From: CAXXOK01 sp963675655
GTDB taxonomy: Bacteria > Bacillota > Clostridia > Christensenellales > Aristaeellaceae
Direction of reading: 5' to 3'
DNA length: 64,000 nt
Assembly: GCA_963675655.1 (NCBI GenBank)
Contig: OY776489.1
Span: forward strand, 2,294,001-2,358,000
A model generated the notes under the pieces. It was not told the origin of the DNA and did no database searches. It saw nothing but the letters and a program-made list of their open reading frames with translations. Below, in pieces: positions 24,724-33,046 of this stretch. The translations under genes and the position numbers were made by a program. Numbering within the stretch: the stretch's first letter is position 1; each line of letters begins with the position of its first letter.

Positions 24724-25551
24724 ATGAGTTACGAGAAGAGCAGAAATCTAGCTTATAAAGTGCGCCGTCACGCGCTGGATATGACCAGCCGAGGCGGCAC
24801 TGCGCATATCGGAAGCATTTTTTCCATGGCGGATATCATTGCGGTGTTGTATGCCGATGTGATGCGCCATGATCCACAAAACCCCACTTGGCCGCAGCGC
24901 GACCGGATGGTGCTAAGTAAAGGGCACGCAGGCGCGGGTATCTATGCTGTACTGGCTGAATGCGGTTACTTTTCTCCAGCTGAGCTGGAAACTCACTGCC
25001 AGAATGGCAGCCGCTTAAGCGGCCATGTAAGCCATAAGGGCGTGCCGGGGGTCGAGGTAAGCACAGGTTCGCTGGGGCAGGGATTGCCCATGGCTATGGG
25101 GATGGCAATGGCTGCTAAAATGAGCCATGCCGATCACCGTGTGTTCTGCATTATTGGCGATGGTGAGTGCGACGAGGGCGCTGTATGGGAAACAGCTTTG
25201 ATCGCCAACCAGTTTAAATTGGATAATTTCATCGTTACAGTTGACTTTAATAAAATACAATCCATCACCAGTGTTGAGGACACCATTAAGCTGGAGCCGC
25301 TGGACCAGAAATGGGCCAGCTTCGGCTGGCATGTAATCCGTATCGACGGGCACGACCATGCAGCGTTGCATCGTGCTTATGATGAGGCCAAGGCAGCCAC
25401 GGGCAAAGGCAAACCGATTGTGATTATCGCCGATACCGTTAAAGGGAAAGGCGTTAGCTTTATGGAAAACGACGTACTTTGGCATTACCGCACCGCGCGC
25501 GGCGAAGAGTACGACGCAGCCCTGAAGGAACTGGAGGCGCACAAACCGTGA
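24724..25551 (+). CDS. Transketolase, N-terminal (TPP-binding) subunit
   Basis: One half of a split, thiamine-diphosphate-dependent transketolase-like enzyme. The protein has 275 residues with MSYEKSRNLAYKVRRHALDM at the start. TPP- and metal-binding parts are HIGSIFSMADI, SKGHAGAGIYA, TGSLGQGLPMAMGMA and the GDG motif in GDGECDEGAVWE followed by DFNKIQ. The ATG at 24724 has AAAGGAG upstream. The gene ends in a 4-base overlap with the second half. Its place between an initiating sugar transferase and licD suggests it makes a special sugar for a surface glycan rather than serving the pentose phosphate pathway. Confidence 0.9.
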   Translation: MSYEKSRNLAYKVRRHALDMTSRGGTAHIGSIFSMADIIAVLYADVMRHDPQNPTWPQRDRMVLSKGHAGAGIYAVLAECGYFSPAELETHCQNGSRLSGHVSHKGVPGVEVSTGSLGQGLPMAMGMAMAAKMSHADHRVFCIIGDGECDEGAVWETALIANQFKLDNFIVTVDFNKIQSITSVEDTIKLEPLDQKWASFGWHVIRIDGHDHAALHRAYDEAKAATGKGKPIVIIADTVKGKGVSFMENDVLWHYRTARGEEYDAALKELEAHKP

Positions 25552-26483
25552 GAGAAACGTTCACCCGCTGTTTGCAGGAAGAAGCAAGAAAAAACCCCAA
25601 TTTGGTGCTGATCACAGGCGATTTGGGCTTTGGGGTGTTGTTTCCTTATATGAAGGAATTTCCGGATCGTTTTATCAACGCAGGCATTTCCGAGCAGGCG
25701 ATGATGAGCATGGCAGCTGGTATGGCGATGGAGGGCAAGACGGTTGTTGTCTATTCTATTGGCAACTTTCCCACGCTTCGCTGTTTAGAGCAAATCCGTA
25801 ATTGCTGTGCCTACCATGAAGCAAATGTTAAAATTGTCTGCGTCGGCGCAGGCTTTGTATATGGCACGCTGGGTATGACCCACCACGCGACCGAAGATAT
25901 GAGCGCGCTGCGCATTTTGCCCGGCGTTACGGTATATGCACCCGCCGATAAGGTAGAAACCGAGGCTGTTATGGCGCGGTTCTTAACAGAGCCCGGCGTT
26001 GCCTACCTGCGTATAGGGCGCGGCGGAGAGCCGGTGTTTCATGAGATGGAGCAGGTTCGCGGGCTGGAAACGGGCAAGGCTCTGCCGTACTGCGAAGGTA
26101 CGGATACATACATCCTTACGGCGGGCGGTATCCTTTCCAGCGCGGTAGAAGCGCATAAGCTGCTGGCAGAACGCGGCATCAGTGTTGGGGTAGCCAGCTT
26201 TCCGACGGTGAAACCTTTGGATGTTGCCTATCTGGAAAAACTGTGCGAGCAGGTGCCGGTGTTGTTTACGCTGGAGGAGCATACGGTCGTCGGTGGTTTT
26301 GGCGGTGCGGTATGCGAAGCGGTCAGCGGTTTTCCCGGCAAGCGCGCACGGGTTGTGCGTATCGGTATGAATGATATTTATTCCTCCATCGTTGGGAATC
26401 AGGCGTATTTGGAGGCATATTACGGCTTGGATGGCGCCAGTGTAGCGGACAAGGTACAAGCGGTGCTGGAAGGGAAAGCATGA
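25548..26483 (+). CDS. Transketolase, C-terminal subunit
   Basis: Second half of the split enzyme: the pyrimidine-binding domain plus the C-terminal domain, 311 residues. Marks are ITGDLGFGVLFP, FINAGISEQAMMSMAAGMA (with the Glu that activates TPP) and the late LEEHTVVGGFGGAV. It starts at a GTG that overlaps the stop of the first half (GTGA), which implies translational coupling and equal amounts of subunits. It overlaps licD by ATGA in turn. Confidence 0.9.
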   Translation: MRETFTRCLQEEARKNPNLVLITGDLGFGVLFPYMKEFPDRFINAGISEQAMMSMAAGMAMEGKTVVVYSIGNFPTLRCLEQIRNCCAYHEANVKIVCVGAGFVYGTLGMTHHATEDMSALRILPGVTVYAPADKVETEAVMARFLTEPGVAYLRIGRGGEPVFHEMEQVRGLETGKALPYCEGTDTYILTAGGILSSAVEAHKLLAERGISVGVASFPTVKPLDVAYLEKLCEQVPVLFTLEEHTVVGGFGGAVCEAVSGFPGKRARVVRIGMNDIYSSIVGNQAYLEAYYGLDGASVADKVQAVLEGKA

Positions 26484-27208
26484 GCAGCTATGGGCTGGAA
26501 AGCGTTCATGCGGACTTAACCGCGGTACTGGCGGATACTGTACGGGTGCTGGAGGCCAATGGTATTTCCTATAGTGTAATGTGCGGAACGCTCCTTGGCG
26601 CGGTGCGACATCAGGGATTCATCCCTTGGGATGATGATGTGGATTTGGTGATGACGCGGGAAAGCTACGAGCGCTTTGCAATGCTATATCCCGCACAGCG
26701 GGGAGCAGATTACAGGCTGGATTTAACGGATACCTGGGTGCCGCGCGTACGTAAAGCGGATGGGGACGCCTTTGTGGATATTTTTATTCTGGACCCGCTT
26801 CCGGACAGCGCTTTTGCCCGGCGCTGGAAGCTGTTGCGGCTGCGTACCTTACAGGGAATGCTGAAAACGAATACGGATTATACCCGTTTTTCTTTGGCAA
26901 AACGATTATTGCTGCATGCAACCCATTTGCTGGGGATGCCATTTTCCAGAGAGACTAAGCTGCGCTGGTACCAGCAAATCGCTCGTAGCGGCAGCGGCAA
27001 ACAGGTGCACATGAGCAACGGCGCATTTGGCCTTCTGAACATGCCGTTTGACCGTGAATGGTTTGTAGATACCGAATCGGTGCCCTTTGAGCAGCTTGCC
27101 GTACGAATGCCGCACCATGCGGATGCGGTGCTTACACAATTATATGGGCCCAATTATATGGTTCCGCCGCCCGAAGCAGAGCGCAAACCGCTCCATCTTG
27201 ACCGATAA
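26480..27208 (+). CDS. LicD family nucleotidyl/phospho-transferase
   Basis: Transfers a phosphorylated alcohol (phosphocholine, ribitol phosphate or similar) onto a glycan. The protein of 242 residues has the family signature MCGTLLGAVRHQGFIPWDDD followed by VDLVM (residues about 34-58), with the DDD metal site, and ADGDAFVDIFILDPLPD downstream. There is no signal peptide; it is soluble or peripheral. Start and stop overlap both neighbours, which places it firmly in the glycopolymer operon. The substituent cannot be told from the sequence. Confidence 0.9.
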   Translation: MSSYGLESVHADLTAVLADTVRVLEANGISYSVMCGTLLGAVRHQGFIPWDDDVDLVMTRESYERFAMLYPAQRGADYRLDLTDTWVPRVRKADGDAFVDIFILDPLPDSAFARRWKLLRLRTLQGMLKTNTDYTRFSLAKRLLLHATHLLGMPFSRETKLRWYQQIARSGSGKQVHMSNGAFGLLNMPFDREWFVDTESVPFEQLAVRMPHHADAVLTQLYGPNYMVPPPEAERKPLHLDR

Positions 27209-28794
27209 TGAGGAAAACGGCCTTGAACAACCGTAACAACACCCGCACATCGCGATTTGTGCAAAATACTGTATTCACGGCCGCCTATCAAATCACGGCT
27301 ATGATGATGGGCTTTGTTACGCCACGCCTGATGATGTTGTACTACGGCTCGCAGGTGAACGGCTTAATTGTATCCATCACCGAGTTTTTAACGTATTTCC
27401 GGCTGGTAGAAGCGGGATTGGCTGCCGCTGCCGTGTATAGCCTGTATAAACCTTTATCGGAAAAAGACAATGAAGGCGTCAGTGCCATCGTATCCGCTGC
27501 CCGGCAGTTCTATAACGTTACGGGCTGGATTTTCGTAGGGCTGACGCTTGTTTTTGCGGTTATCTATCCGTTTTTTGTGCCGGTTGCCGATATTAACGGC
27601 AATATAATGGATTACCTGAGCATGTTCCTGCTGATCTGCGCCATGGGCATTTCCGGCGCGCTGGAATTTTTTACGTTGTCCCGTTACCGCGTGCTGCTTA
27701 CCGCCGACCAGCGTACCTTTATGGTCAGTCTGGCGAGCATGAGTTCTTTGCTGCTGCAAACGGTCGTTATTGTTGTATTGGCATACCTGCGTGTGGATGT
27801 GATTATTTTACGCTTATGCGCATCGCTGACGATTGCGATCCGGCCACTCATCCTCGGCAGCTATGTAAAACGCGTATACCCGCAGATCAACGCTTTTACC
27901 AAACCGGATAAAGCGTCCTTAGCTCACCGGTGGGATGCGATGTACCAGCAGTTTACTACGGCGTTTCATCAGGGTGCGGCTGTCATGCTGACTACCATTA
28001 TTACCCGTGACGCTGCTATGATCTCGGTTTACGGTACGTATAACATGGTAACCATCGGCCTGTGGGGCATTTTGAAAATGACAACCACCGGTATTTATTC
28101 CGGTTTTGGTGATTTGCTCGCGCGTGGAAAACTAAAGCAATTCCAGCAGGCATATCGTGATTTTGAGTTTCTCTATCTGGCGATTACAACGGTGCTGTTC
28201 TCGGTTGCCGCTATTATGATTGTGCCGTTCGTTGTGCTGTATACCGATAAAATTACCGACGCCAATTATTCCGCACCGCTCATTGGTATGATGGTGGTGC
28301 TGGAAGCCATTACCGATCATGGAAAAATGCCCATGGATTTAATGATTACCGCCAGCGGAAAATTCCGCGAAACCCGGCACCATTGTACAGCGCAGGTGCT
28401 GACGGCGGTAGTGCTAGGGGTTGTGTTTGGCTACATGGGGCTGCAAACGAGCATGACCATGGCGATTGTCGGCATTCTGTCCGGTCTGATTTTGTCGAAT
28501 CTGCTGCGTGCGGGGCTGCAGCTGTGGTTTGTGCCTAAATTTATCACCCATTTGCCTTGGCAGTGGACACTCAAGCGTATTCTGCGCATGTTTATACAGG
28601 TGGCTATCATTGCAGGACCGTTTCTAGCTTTCGATTTATTGAACATCAACGGCTTTTTCAAATGGATTTCATTTGCGCTGCCATTGTGCCTGTATGCGCT
28701 GTTGGTTACATTAGCCTTCGGTTGGGTGTTTGAGCGAGACAGTTTAAAATCGCTGTTTGGCCGCACTAAATTCCTGATACAAAAAGGAAAATAA
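27208..28794 (+). CDS. Polysaccharide flippase-like membrane protein
   Basis: Multi-pass membrane protein of 528 residues of the Wzx/MATE-like class, which flips lipid-linked oligosaccharides across the membrane. About 12-14 hydrophobic segments can be picked out, for example near residues 26-46 (TAMMMGFVTPRLMMLYYG), 113-133 and 490-512. The N-terminus shows ITAMMMGFVTPRLM and a segment VNGLIVSITEFL as in related exporters. It starts at TAATG, sharing a base with the licD stop, and ends the cluster. No polymerase or further glycosyltransferase follows. Confidence 0.85.
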   Translation: MRKTALNNRNNTRTSRFVQNTVFTAAYQITAMMMGFVTPRLMMLYYGSQVNGLIVSITEFLTYFRLVEAGLAAAAVYSLYKPLSEKDNEGVSAIVSAARQFYNVTGWIFVGLTLVFAVIYPFFVPVADINGNIMDYLSMFLLICAMGISGALEFFTLSRYRVLLTADQRTFMVSLASMSSLLLQTVVIVVLAYLRVDVIILRLCASLTIAIRPLILGSYVKRVYPQINAFTKPDKASLAHRWDAMYQQFTTAFHQGAAVMLTTIITRDAAMISVYGTYNMVTIGLWGILKMTTTGIYSGFGDLLARGKLKQFQQAYRDFEFLYLAITTVLFSVAAIMIVPFVVLYTDKITDANYSAPLIGMMVVLEAITDHGKMPMDLMITASGKFRETRHHCTAQVLTAVVLGVVFGYMGLQTSMTMAIVGILSGLILSNLLRAGLQLWFVPKFITHLPWQWTLKRILRMFIQVAIIAGPFLAFDLLNINGFFKWISFALPLCLYALLVTLAFGWVFERDSLKSLFGRTKFLIQKGK

Positions 28795-28799
28795 AGCTA

Positions 28800-29348
28800 T
28801 CAGTTGATAGGTCCCGTAAGTGTGCCATGGGTAACCACGCCATTTACAATCCGGCGGAACAACGCAACAAAAGACTCCGTGTCCAGTGGAGCGGGGTCTT
28901 TTAACCAGCGCACAACGGCACAGCGGAAGGCATCGCCATAAAAATGACAATAAAAGTCGCGGAAAGCCACGTCCTTAATATCCTGTTGTAAATAGGCGCT
29001 CATGATGGATTCCAGCGTTTCATTGAACGTATCGGTAAAAGCGTTTTGGCCTTCAATGGCAAATGCTTTGATATAGAATGTTTTATTTTGTGAAAAATAT
29101 TCGCACATCCGGTATAGATAGCGCCATAAATCATCCGGCGCGGATGGATCCAGCAGTTGCATAAACTCGCTGTAAAACACCCAGTTGAGCAGATCGTATT
29201 TATCTTGAAAGTGGTAATAGAAACTTTTACGGTTCATACCGCATTGTGCGCATATTTCCCCGACGCTAATCTTATGAAAGGGTTTGGTGTTCATCAAGGT
29301 TTTCAATGAGGCGCCTAGCGCACGTTTCGTGATGCCGGCCTCAGGCAT
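28800..29348 (-). CDS. TetR-family regulator (DhaS/TetR_C_7-like)
   Basis: One-component repressor-type regulator of 182 residues. The helix-turn-helix is at about residues 24-45 (ISVGEICAQCGMNRKSFYYH). After it comes FQDKYDLLNWVFYSEF, typical of the DhaS-like C-terminal ligand domain. It is the last gene of the radical SAM operon, 13 bases after the pseudo-radical-SAM gene, and so is a candidate to regulate it. It converges with the flippase with only five bases between stops. GGGAGG precedes the ATG. Confidence 0.88.
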   Translation of the reverse strand: MPEAGITKRALGASLKTLMNTKPFHKISVGEICAQCGMNRKSFYYHFQDKYDLLNWVFYSEFMQLLDPSAPDDLWRYLYRMCEYFSQNKTFYIKAFAIEGQNAFTDTFNETLESIMSAYLQQDIKDVAFRDFYCHFYGDAFRCAVVRWLKDPAPLDTESFVALFRRIVNGVVTHGTLTGPIN

Positions 29349-29361
29349 GGTCGTACCTCCC

Positions 29362-30387
29362 TTAATGGTGGCGCCGCACGCGCGGCATGGTCAGGTGTAT
29401 CAATTCTTCCAACGTGTTCTGTTGAAGCGAGATGTGCTTGAACCCTTTTGGGTAATCAACCGACCCGTCGGCGGCAAGGGTGAGCATACAGCGCTCGTTG
29501 GAGATGATGTGGTCCACTTGCTGAATATCGATGGGTAATTCAATGGGAAATAACGGGAAACGACCTTTGTTGCGTATCGAAAGCACTTTTTCATACATGT
29601 GTTCGCGAGTGGCATCATCACAGTCTTCTGCGGGGATGAAAAACAGGAACGGGTAGCCCTGCCGAACGACGCTGCTTAAAAACGCATCCGAAAGATAATG
29701 GTTTATAGTAGCGGCGTTATAAGTGCAATTCAACCCAAACATTCTCTTTTTTTGCGACAGGCGCTGGCTTACATCCGGTGGGACGTCTTTCCCGCTGTGC
29801 GGCACAATCAGAATGTTGCTGAGCAGCGCATCGCTATCGGCCAACTGATGGTTCATCCAATCATCACAGGATAGCAGGAAAAAGGCACAATTCTGGTGTT
29901 GCTCCGCAGCCGTTAAAATCGAACCCAAATCAGCCGTATCCTTACCGACGAAAAGAAAATAGGTATGGATACCCAATTGCTGTCCCTGCGTAACCATTGC
30001 CGATAGATCCAGCGAAGGTTTCAGGGATTTGCTGATATCCACAAGCAAAGTCCACGGTACGTTTACACCCTGTTTTTTTTCATAAGCGCGTATTGTTTTT
30101 GCGCCCACTGTCCAGCTTAAGTACCCAACGTTGATGCCGACGGTTTCCAACGTATGAGGGTTAACGTTCTGGATCAGACTGGAAACCAGCACATAGTAGG
30201 GACTATTTTGTTTCTTGAGCAAACTGTATGCGCCGGTAAAAAAACGCTGTTGCTGCGCTCCAGTGCCAAATTGCATTCCCAACTCTACCAGCATGCGAAT
30301 GCTCCTGTTCGGGTCGCGGCGGATATCGCGGATACCTTTACGCACTGCGTTGCGGATAGCCGCGCTAATGACGGGCTGAATATCCAT
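29362..30387 (-). CDS. Pseudo-radical-SAM protein: paralogue of the neighbouring enzyme without Fe-S cysteines
   Basis: No known name. The 341 residues line up by eye with the radical SAM protein at 30488-31915 over nearly the full length: an N-terminal helical part, NVPWTLLVDIS against NIPWAVLMDPT, GQQLGIHTYFLFVG against ANQLGTYFFIYSG, NCAFFLLS against DCAFLSFT, FGLNCTYNAATIN against FGVSCCYTSQNVN, and LTLAADGSVDY against MHINANGDIEP. The loop holding CX3CX2C is deleted, GGEP has become GKD, and the SPASM-type cysteines are replaced. It therefore cannot bind the SAM cluster. The start at 30387 has GGAGG before it; the longer frame upstream is not coding. It may be a scaffold or regulatory partner. 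Confidence 0.82.
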   Translation of the reverse strand: MDIQPVISAAIRNAVRKGIRDIRRDPNRSIRMLVELGMQFGTGAQQQRFFTGAYSLLKKQNSPYYVLVSSLIQNVNPHTLETVGINVGYLSWTVGAKTIRAYEKKQGVNVPWTLLVDISKSLKPSLDLSAMVTQGQQLGIHTYFLFVGKDTADLGSILTAAEQHQNCAFFLLSCDDWMNHQLADSDALLSNILIVPHSGKDVPPDVSQRLSQKKRMFGLNCTYNAATINHYLSDAFLSSVVRQGYPFLFFIPAEDCDDATREHMYEKVLSIRNKGRFPLFPIELPIDIQQVDHIISNERCMLTLAADGSVDYPKGFKHISLQQNTLEELIHLTMPRVRRHH

Positions 30388-30427
30388 AGCCACCTCCGGC
30401 TTTCTATCCATATCATACGCCGAAAAA

Positions 30428-30448
30428 ACCCGCCCTGCAAGGGGCGGC
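30428..30448 (-). terminator. Hairpin with T-run between the radical SAM and pseudo-radical-SAM genes
   Basis: Six G/C pairs (30430-30435 with 30442-30447) around TGCAAG, followed on the minus strand by GTTTTTT. It lies about 40 bases after the radical SAM stop and may let only part of the transcripts continue into the pseudo-enzyme and TetR genes. Confidence 0.55.
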
Positions 30449-30487
30449 CTTTTCAGGACGCCTCCAGGCAAAGCTGGCTTTTGCAGT

Positions 30488-31915
30488 TTATACGGCAGTT
30501 TTTTCCGCTTGCCGGTCTGTTCGCTTCTTTGCAGAGGCAAGATGCTGTTTTTTACGTGCCCATCGTTCCGGCCCGTTGCTTTGTTCCCATAGCTGATCTG
30601 CCACAGGCTGCCAGCAGGCGGATGCGTGTTGGCACTTATCGCACAGGGTATGAACATCTTCCGGCTTTTGCAAATCGGTCGATTGCGCGCCGCTCTCATC
30701 CACCATTTTAGCAAGCGCGCCAAAGTTATCCAATAGTGGACACGGCATGAGCATGTTTTCGTTAAACGGTTGGTTACGGTGGTAGGCCATAAACAGTGGT
30801 TTTTGATAGGCTTGCAGCAGCGTATCCGTCCGTATGTTGGCATCGCTGTAATGGATAAAAGCGCAAGGCTCAATATCCCCGTTGGCGTTGATGTGCATAT
30901 AGCGCCGCCCACCCGCAATGCAGCCGTCTGCATACTCGCCATCGTTCCAAAAATCCATGGTGAAGAGCGCTTTGGTTTTACGGAAAGCACGCAGCTGATG
31001 GTACATCCATTCCCGCTGCGCGGCGCTTACCATCAATTCCGGTACCGCGTCGCCGCCGACAGGGATATAGGTAAATAACCACATGAACTTGGCGCCAAGC
31101 CGTATCATCTCATCGAAATACGCGTCGCTGCCGATGTCGTTTACGTTCTGGGAGGTATAGCAGCAGCTAACGCCAAAAGCAAGCTTTTTACGCTTGAGTA
31201 TTTCCATCGCCCGCGTAACTTTAGTATAAGTACCGTCTCCCCGGCGGCTATCAGTCGCTTCGGCAAAGCCCTCTACACTGATGGCAGGTACGAAGTTCTT
31301 CACCCGTAGCATTTCGTCGGCAAAGGCTTCGTCGATCAGCGTACCGTTGGTAAAGGAGAGAAACGCACAATCCGGGTGTTTTTCGCACAGTGTGATAATA
31401 TCCTTTTTCCGCACCAGCGGTTCGCCGCCGGAGTAGATGAAAAAGTAGGTTCCCAGCTGATTCGCCTGTTTGATGATGGAATCCAACTCGTCCAAACTCA
31501 GGTTGAGCTTATCGCCGTACTCCGCCGCCCAGCAGCCTGTGCAATGCAAATTGCAGGCGCTGGTGGGGTCCATCAGTACAGCCCAGGGGATGTTGCAATC
31601 GTACTTTTCACTATTACGGCGCTGCCTTGGTGTTCCCAGCATACTATTATTGATCACAAAGGTTTCAAACAGCCGTAGCCTTTGGCCGTTATCAATATCG
31701 GTCCACAAACTGCGAAGCAGCCGGGTCCAGTTATTATCCGGGTCGGCCAGCGCTTGCTGTATCATCTTCGTTTCGTGGGTTACACCGCCGCCTTTATCAT
31801 AGCGGAGCAGCCAGTTCAGCACTTTTGGGACATTATGATCAAAGTCCTTATTCACATAGCGGAGCACTCTGCGCAACGCAAAAGCTTTGGACCATTCTGC
31901 TATTGTTTTTCCCAT
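30488..31915 (-). CDS. Radical SAM protein with SPASM-like C-terminal cysteines
   Basis: Uses a [4Fe-4S] cluster to cleave S-adenosylmethionine into a radical. The 475 residues divide into an N-terminal helical part (1-105), the radical SAM core with CNLHCTGC (Cys121, Cys125, Cys128) and SGGEP (residues 162-166), and a C-terminal part with Cys332, Cys351 and Cys392 (GC, EPC, PC motifs, SPASM-like) and a last set Cys425, Cys428, Cys434. The substrate is unknown; no small precursor peptide is seen nearby. It is the first gene of an operon with a cluster-less paralogue and a TetR regulator. AAGGAGG precedes the ATG. Confidence 0.88.
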   Translation of the reverse strand: MGKTIAEWSKAFALRRVLRYVNKDFDHNVPKVLNWLLRYDKGGGVTHETKMIQQALADPDNNWTRLLRSLWTDIDNGQRLRLFETFVINNSMLGTPRQRRNSEKYDCNIPWAVLMDPTSACNLHCTGCWAAEYGDKLNLSLDELDSIIKQANQLGTYFFIYSGGEPLVRKKDIITLCEKHPDCAFLSFTNGTLIDEAFADEMLRVKNFVPAISVEGFAEATDSRRGDGTYTKVTRAMEILKRKKLAFGVSCCYTSQNVNDIGSDAYFDEMIRLGAKFMWLFTYIPVGGDAVPELMVSAAQREWMYHQLRAFRKTKALFTMDFWNDGEYADGCIAGGRRYMHINANGDIEPCAFIHYSDANIRTDTLLQAYQKPLFMAYHRNQPFNENMLMPCPLLDNFGALAKMVDESGAQSTDLQKPEDVHTLCDKCQHASACWQPVADQLWEQSNGPERWARKKQHLASAKKRTDRQAEKTAV

Positions 31916-32031
31916 ATTGACGCCTCCTTACTGCGTACCACCAGTATATGCAGCAGATAAAAATTGTCACGGACAACAGGGTAAAAACGTCCAAAATGGA
32001 AACAAAATGTTGAATCTGTCCCAAAGAGCAC

Positions 32032-32080
32032 AAAATAAACCAGCTGGCGCATAAGCGAAATGCGTCAGCTGGTTTATTTT
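32032..32080. terminator. Terminator after thiT
   Basis: A 21-base stem with one G-T pair (32032-32052 with 32060-32080), flanked by A4 and T4 outer ends. It lies 20 bases after the thiT stop and can serve either direction. Confidence 0.85.
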
Positions 32081-32099
32081 GTGTATTGTATGATGTGCT

Positions 32100-32705
32100 T
32101 CAGGCGGCGGTGGGCTGATGACGGACAGGCTTTTGCAAGTCTTCGCCCAGCCAGTACTTTTTCAACGGCTGATATAGCAGATACGCAGCAAGGCCGGTGA
32201 TAATGGCTTCCGGCAGCATATAGCTTCCGTTGTAAGCCAGCGACCATACAACAGGCGCCCAGCCGAGAGCGTTGGGCCATAACGCTTCCCAAATAATAAC
32301 GCCGCTGATAAAATGGCACAGGAAGCGGCCGAAGAAGGTAATGGCAATGCCCAGAATAATCGCTTTGCGGCGATCGGCAACCGTTTTATTGAAAATAGCG
32401 GCAAAACCCAGCACGCCGAAAGCCAGCACATAGTCCAGCATAATAATGCCGATCGCAGTGATAGCATCCGGTGCATACTGCACGTTATTCAAGCCCAGGA
32501 TAAGCTGAAGAACGCTGAAGGTTAGGGCGGACAGCAGCCCCCACTTGGTGCCGTAACGCTGCGCAATCATAACAATTGGCAGCATGCTGCATATGGTGAT
32601 GCTGCCGCCCAGCACCCATGGGCCGGAAAACTGGAAAAGGCTCAGCACCGTGGCGATAGCCAGCAGAATGGCGCTTTCGGTGAGGCGTTTGAGGTTGTAA
32701 CTCAT
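32100..32705 (-). CDS. thiT: Thiamine-specific S component of ECF transporter
   Basis: Membrane protein that captures thiamine for an energy-coupling-factor transporter; the shared EcfA/A'/T module is not in the window. The protein has 201 residues with six hydrophobic segments. The thiamine-site signature GPWVLGGSITICSMLPIVMI and the start MSYNLKRLTESAILLAIATV are typical. A TPP riboswitch and terminator precede it, which confirms the substrate. AAGGAGG precedes the ATG. Confidence 0.95.
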   Translation of the reverse strand: MSYNLKRLTESAILLAIATVLSLFQFSGPWVLGGSITICSMLPIVMIAQRYGTKWGLLSALTFSVLQLILGLNNVQYAPDAITAIGIIMLDYVLAFGVLGFAAIFNKTVADRRKAIILGIAITFFGRFLCHFISGVIIWEALWPNALGWAPVVWSLAYNGSYMLPEAIITGLAAYLLYQPLKKYWLGEDLQKPVRHQPTAA

Positions 32706-32724
32706 GGAAAACCCTCCTTAAAAT

Positions 32725-32746
32725 GAAAAATTCCCGCGCTTGCGGG
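32725..32746 (-). terminator. Riboswitch expression-platform terminator
   Basis: CCCGC (32733-32737) pairs with GCGGG (32742-32746) around four bases. On the minus strand it is followed by AATTTTTC. It lies between the TPP aptamer and the thiT ribosome-binding site, so TPP binding probably acts by ending transcription early. Confidence 0.75.
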
Positions 32747-32785
32747 TAGTGCAACGCGGAATCCATCAAAGGAGTTTATTCCATT

Positions 32786-32873
32786 GATTCCTACGCCGGC
32801 ATTACCCGGATCAGGTTCCAGGGTCCCGGGCAATGCCCGATCTCAGCCGACAAATGTCAGCACCCCTTGCGCT
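32786..32873 (-). ncRNA. TPP riboswitch (THI element)
   Basis: On the minus strand the conserved parts come in order: GGGGTGC with CTGACA, CTGAGAT, ACCCTGGAACCTGATC, GGGTAATGCCGGCGTAGG, then AATC. These are the hallmarks of the TPP aptamer, including the CUGAGA loop and the GCGUAGG core. It controls thiT through the terminator at 32725-32746. Outside it and the hairpin at 32958-33001, the gap to 33046 holds nothing else. Confidence 0.95.
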
Positions 32874-32957
32874 ACTGCGCAACGGTATTATACTTGGTAG
32901 ACAGATACTTGTCAAGCGGCGAGATTACCTTAACATAGTAAACAGAGGGAAAAGAGA

Positions 32958-33001
32958 GGGAGCGGTGCTTGGAGGAGGGGGATCCCCGCTGCACCGCTCC
33001 C
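32958..33001 (-). terminator. Terminator of the uronate-catabolism operon
   Basis: Perfect 11-base arms (32958-32968 and 32991-33001) enclose an inner GGGGATCCCC. On the minus strand they are followed by TCTCTTTTCC. It lies 46 bases after the kduD-like stop. Confidence 0.75.
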
Positions 33002-33046
33002 TGATGGAAAAATGGCTGCTTGAGCCTTATGATATAAGCACGTGTG

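Noticed and set aside
30388..30990. N-terminal extension of the pseudo-radical-SAM frame (open from 30990)
   Set aside because: The extra 200 residues are read in another frame across the radical SAM gene; GGAGG and an ATG at 30387 mark the true start.
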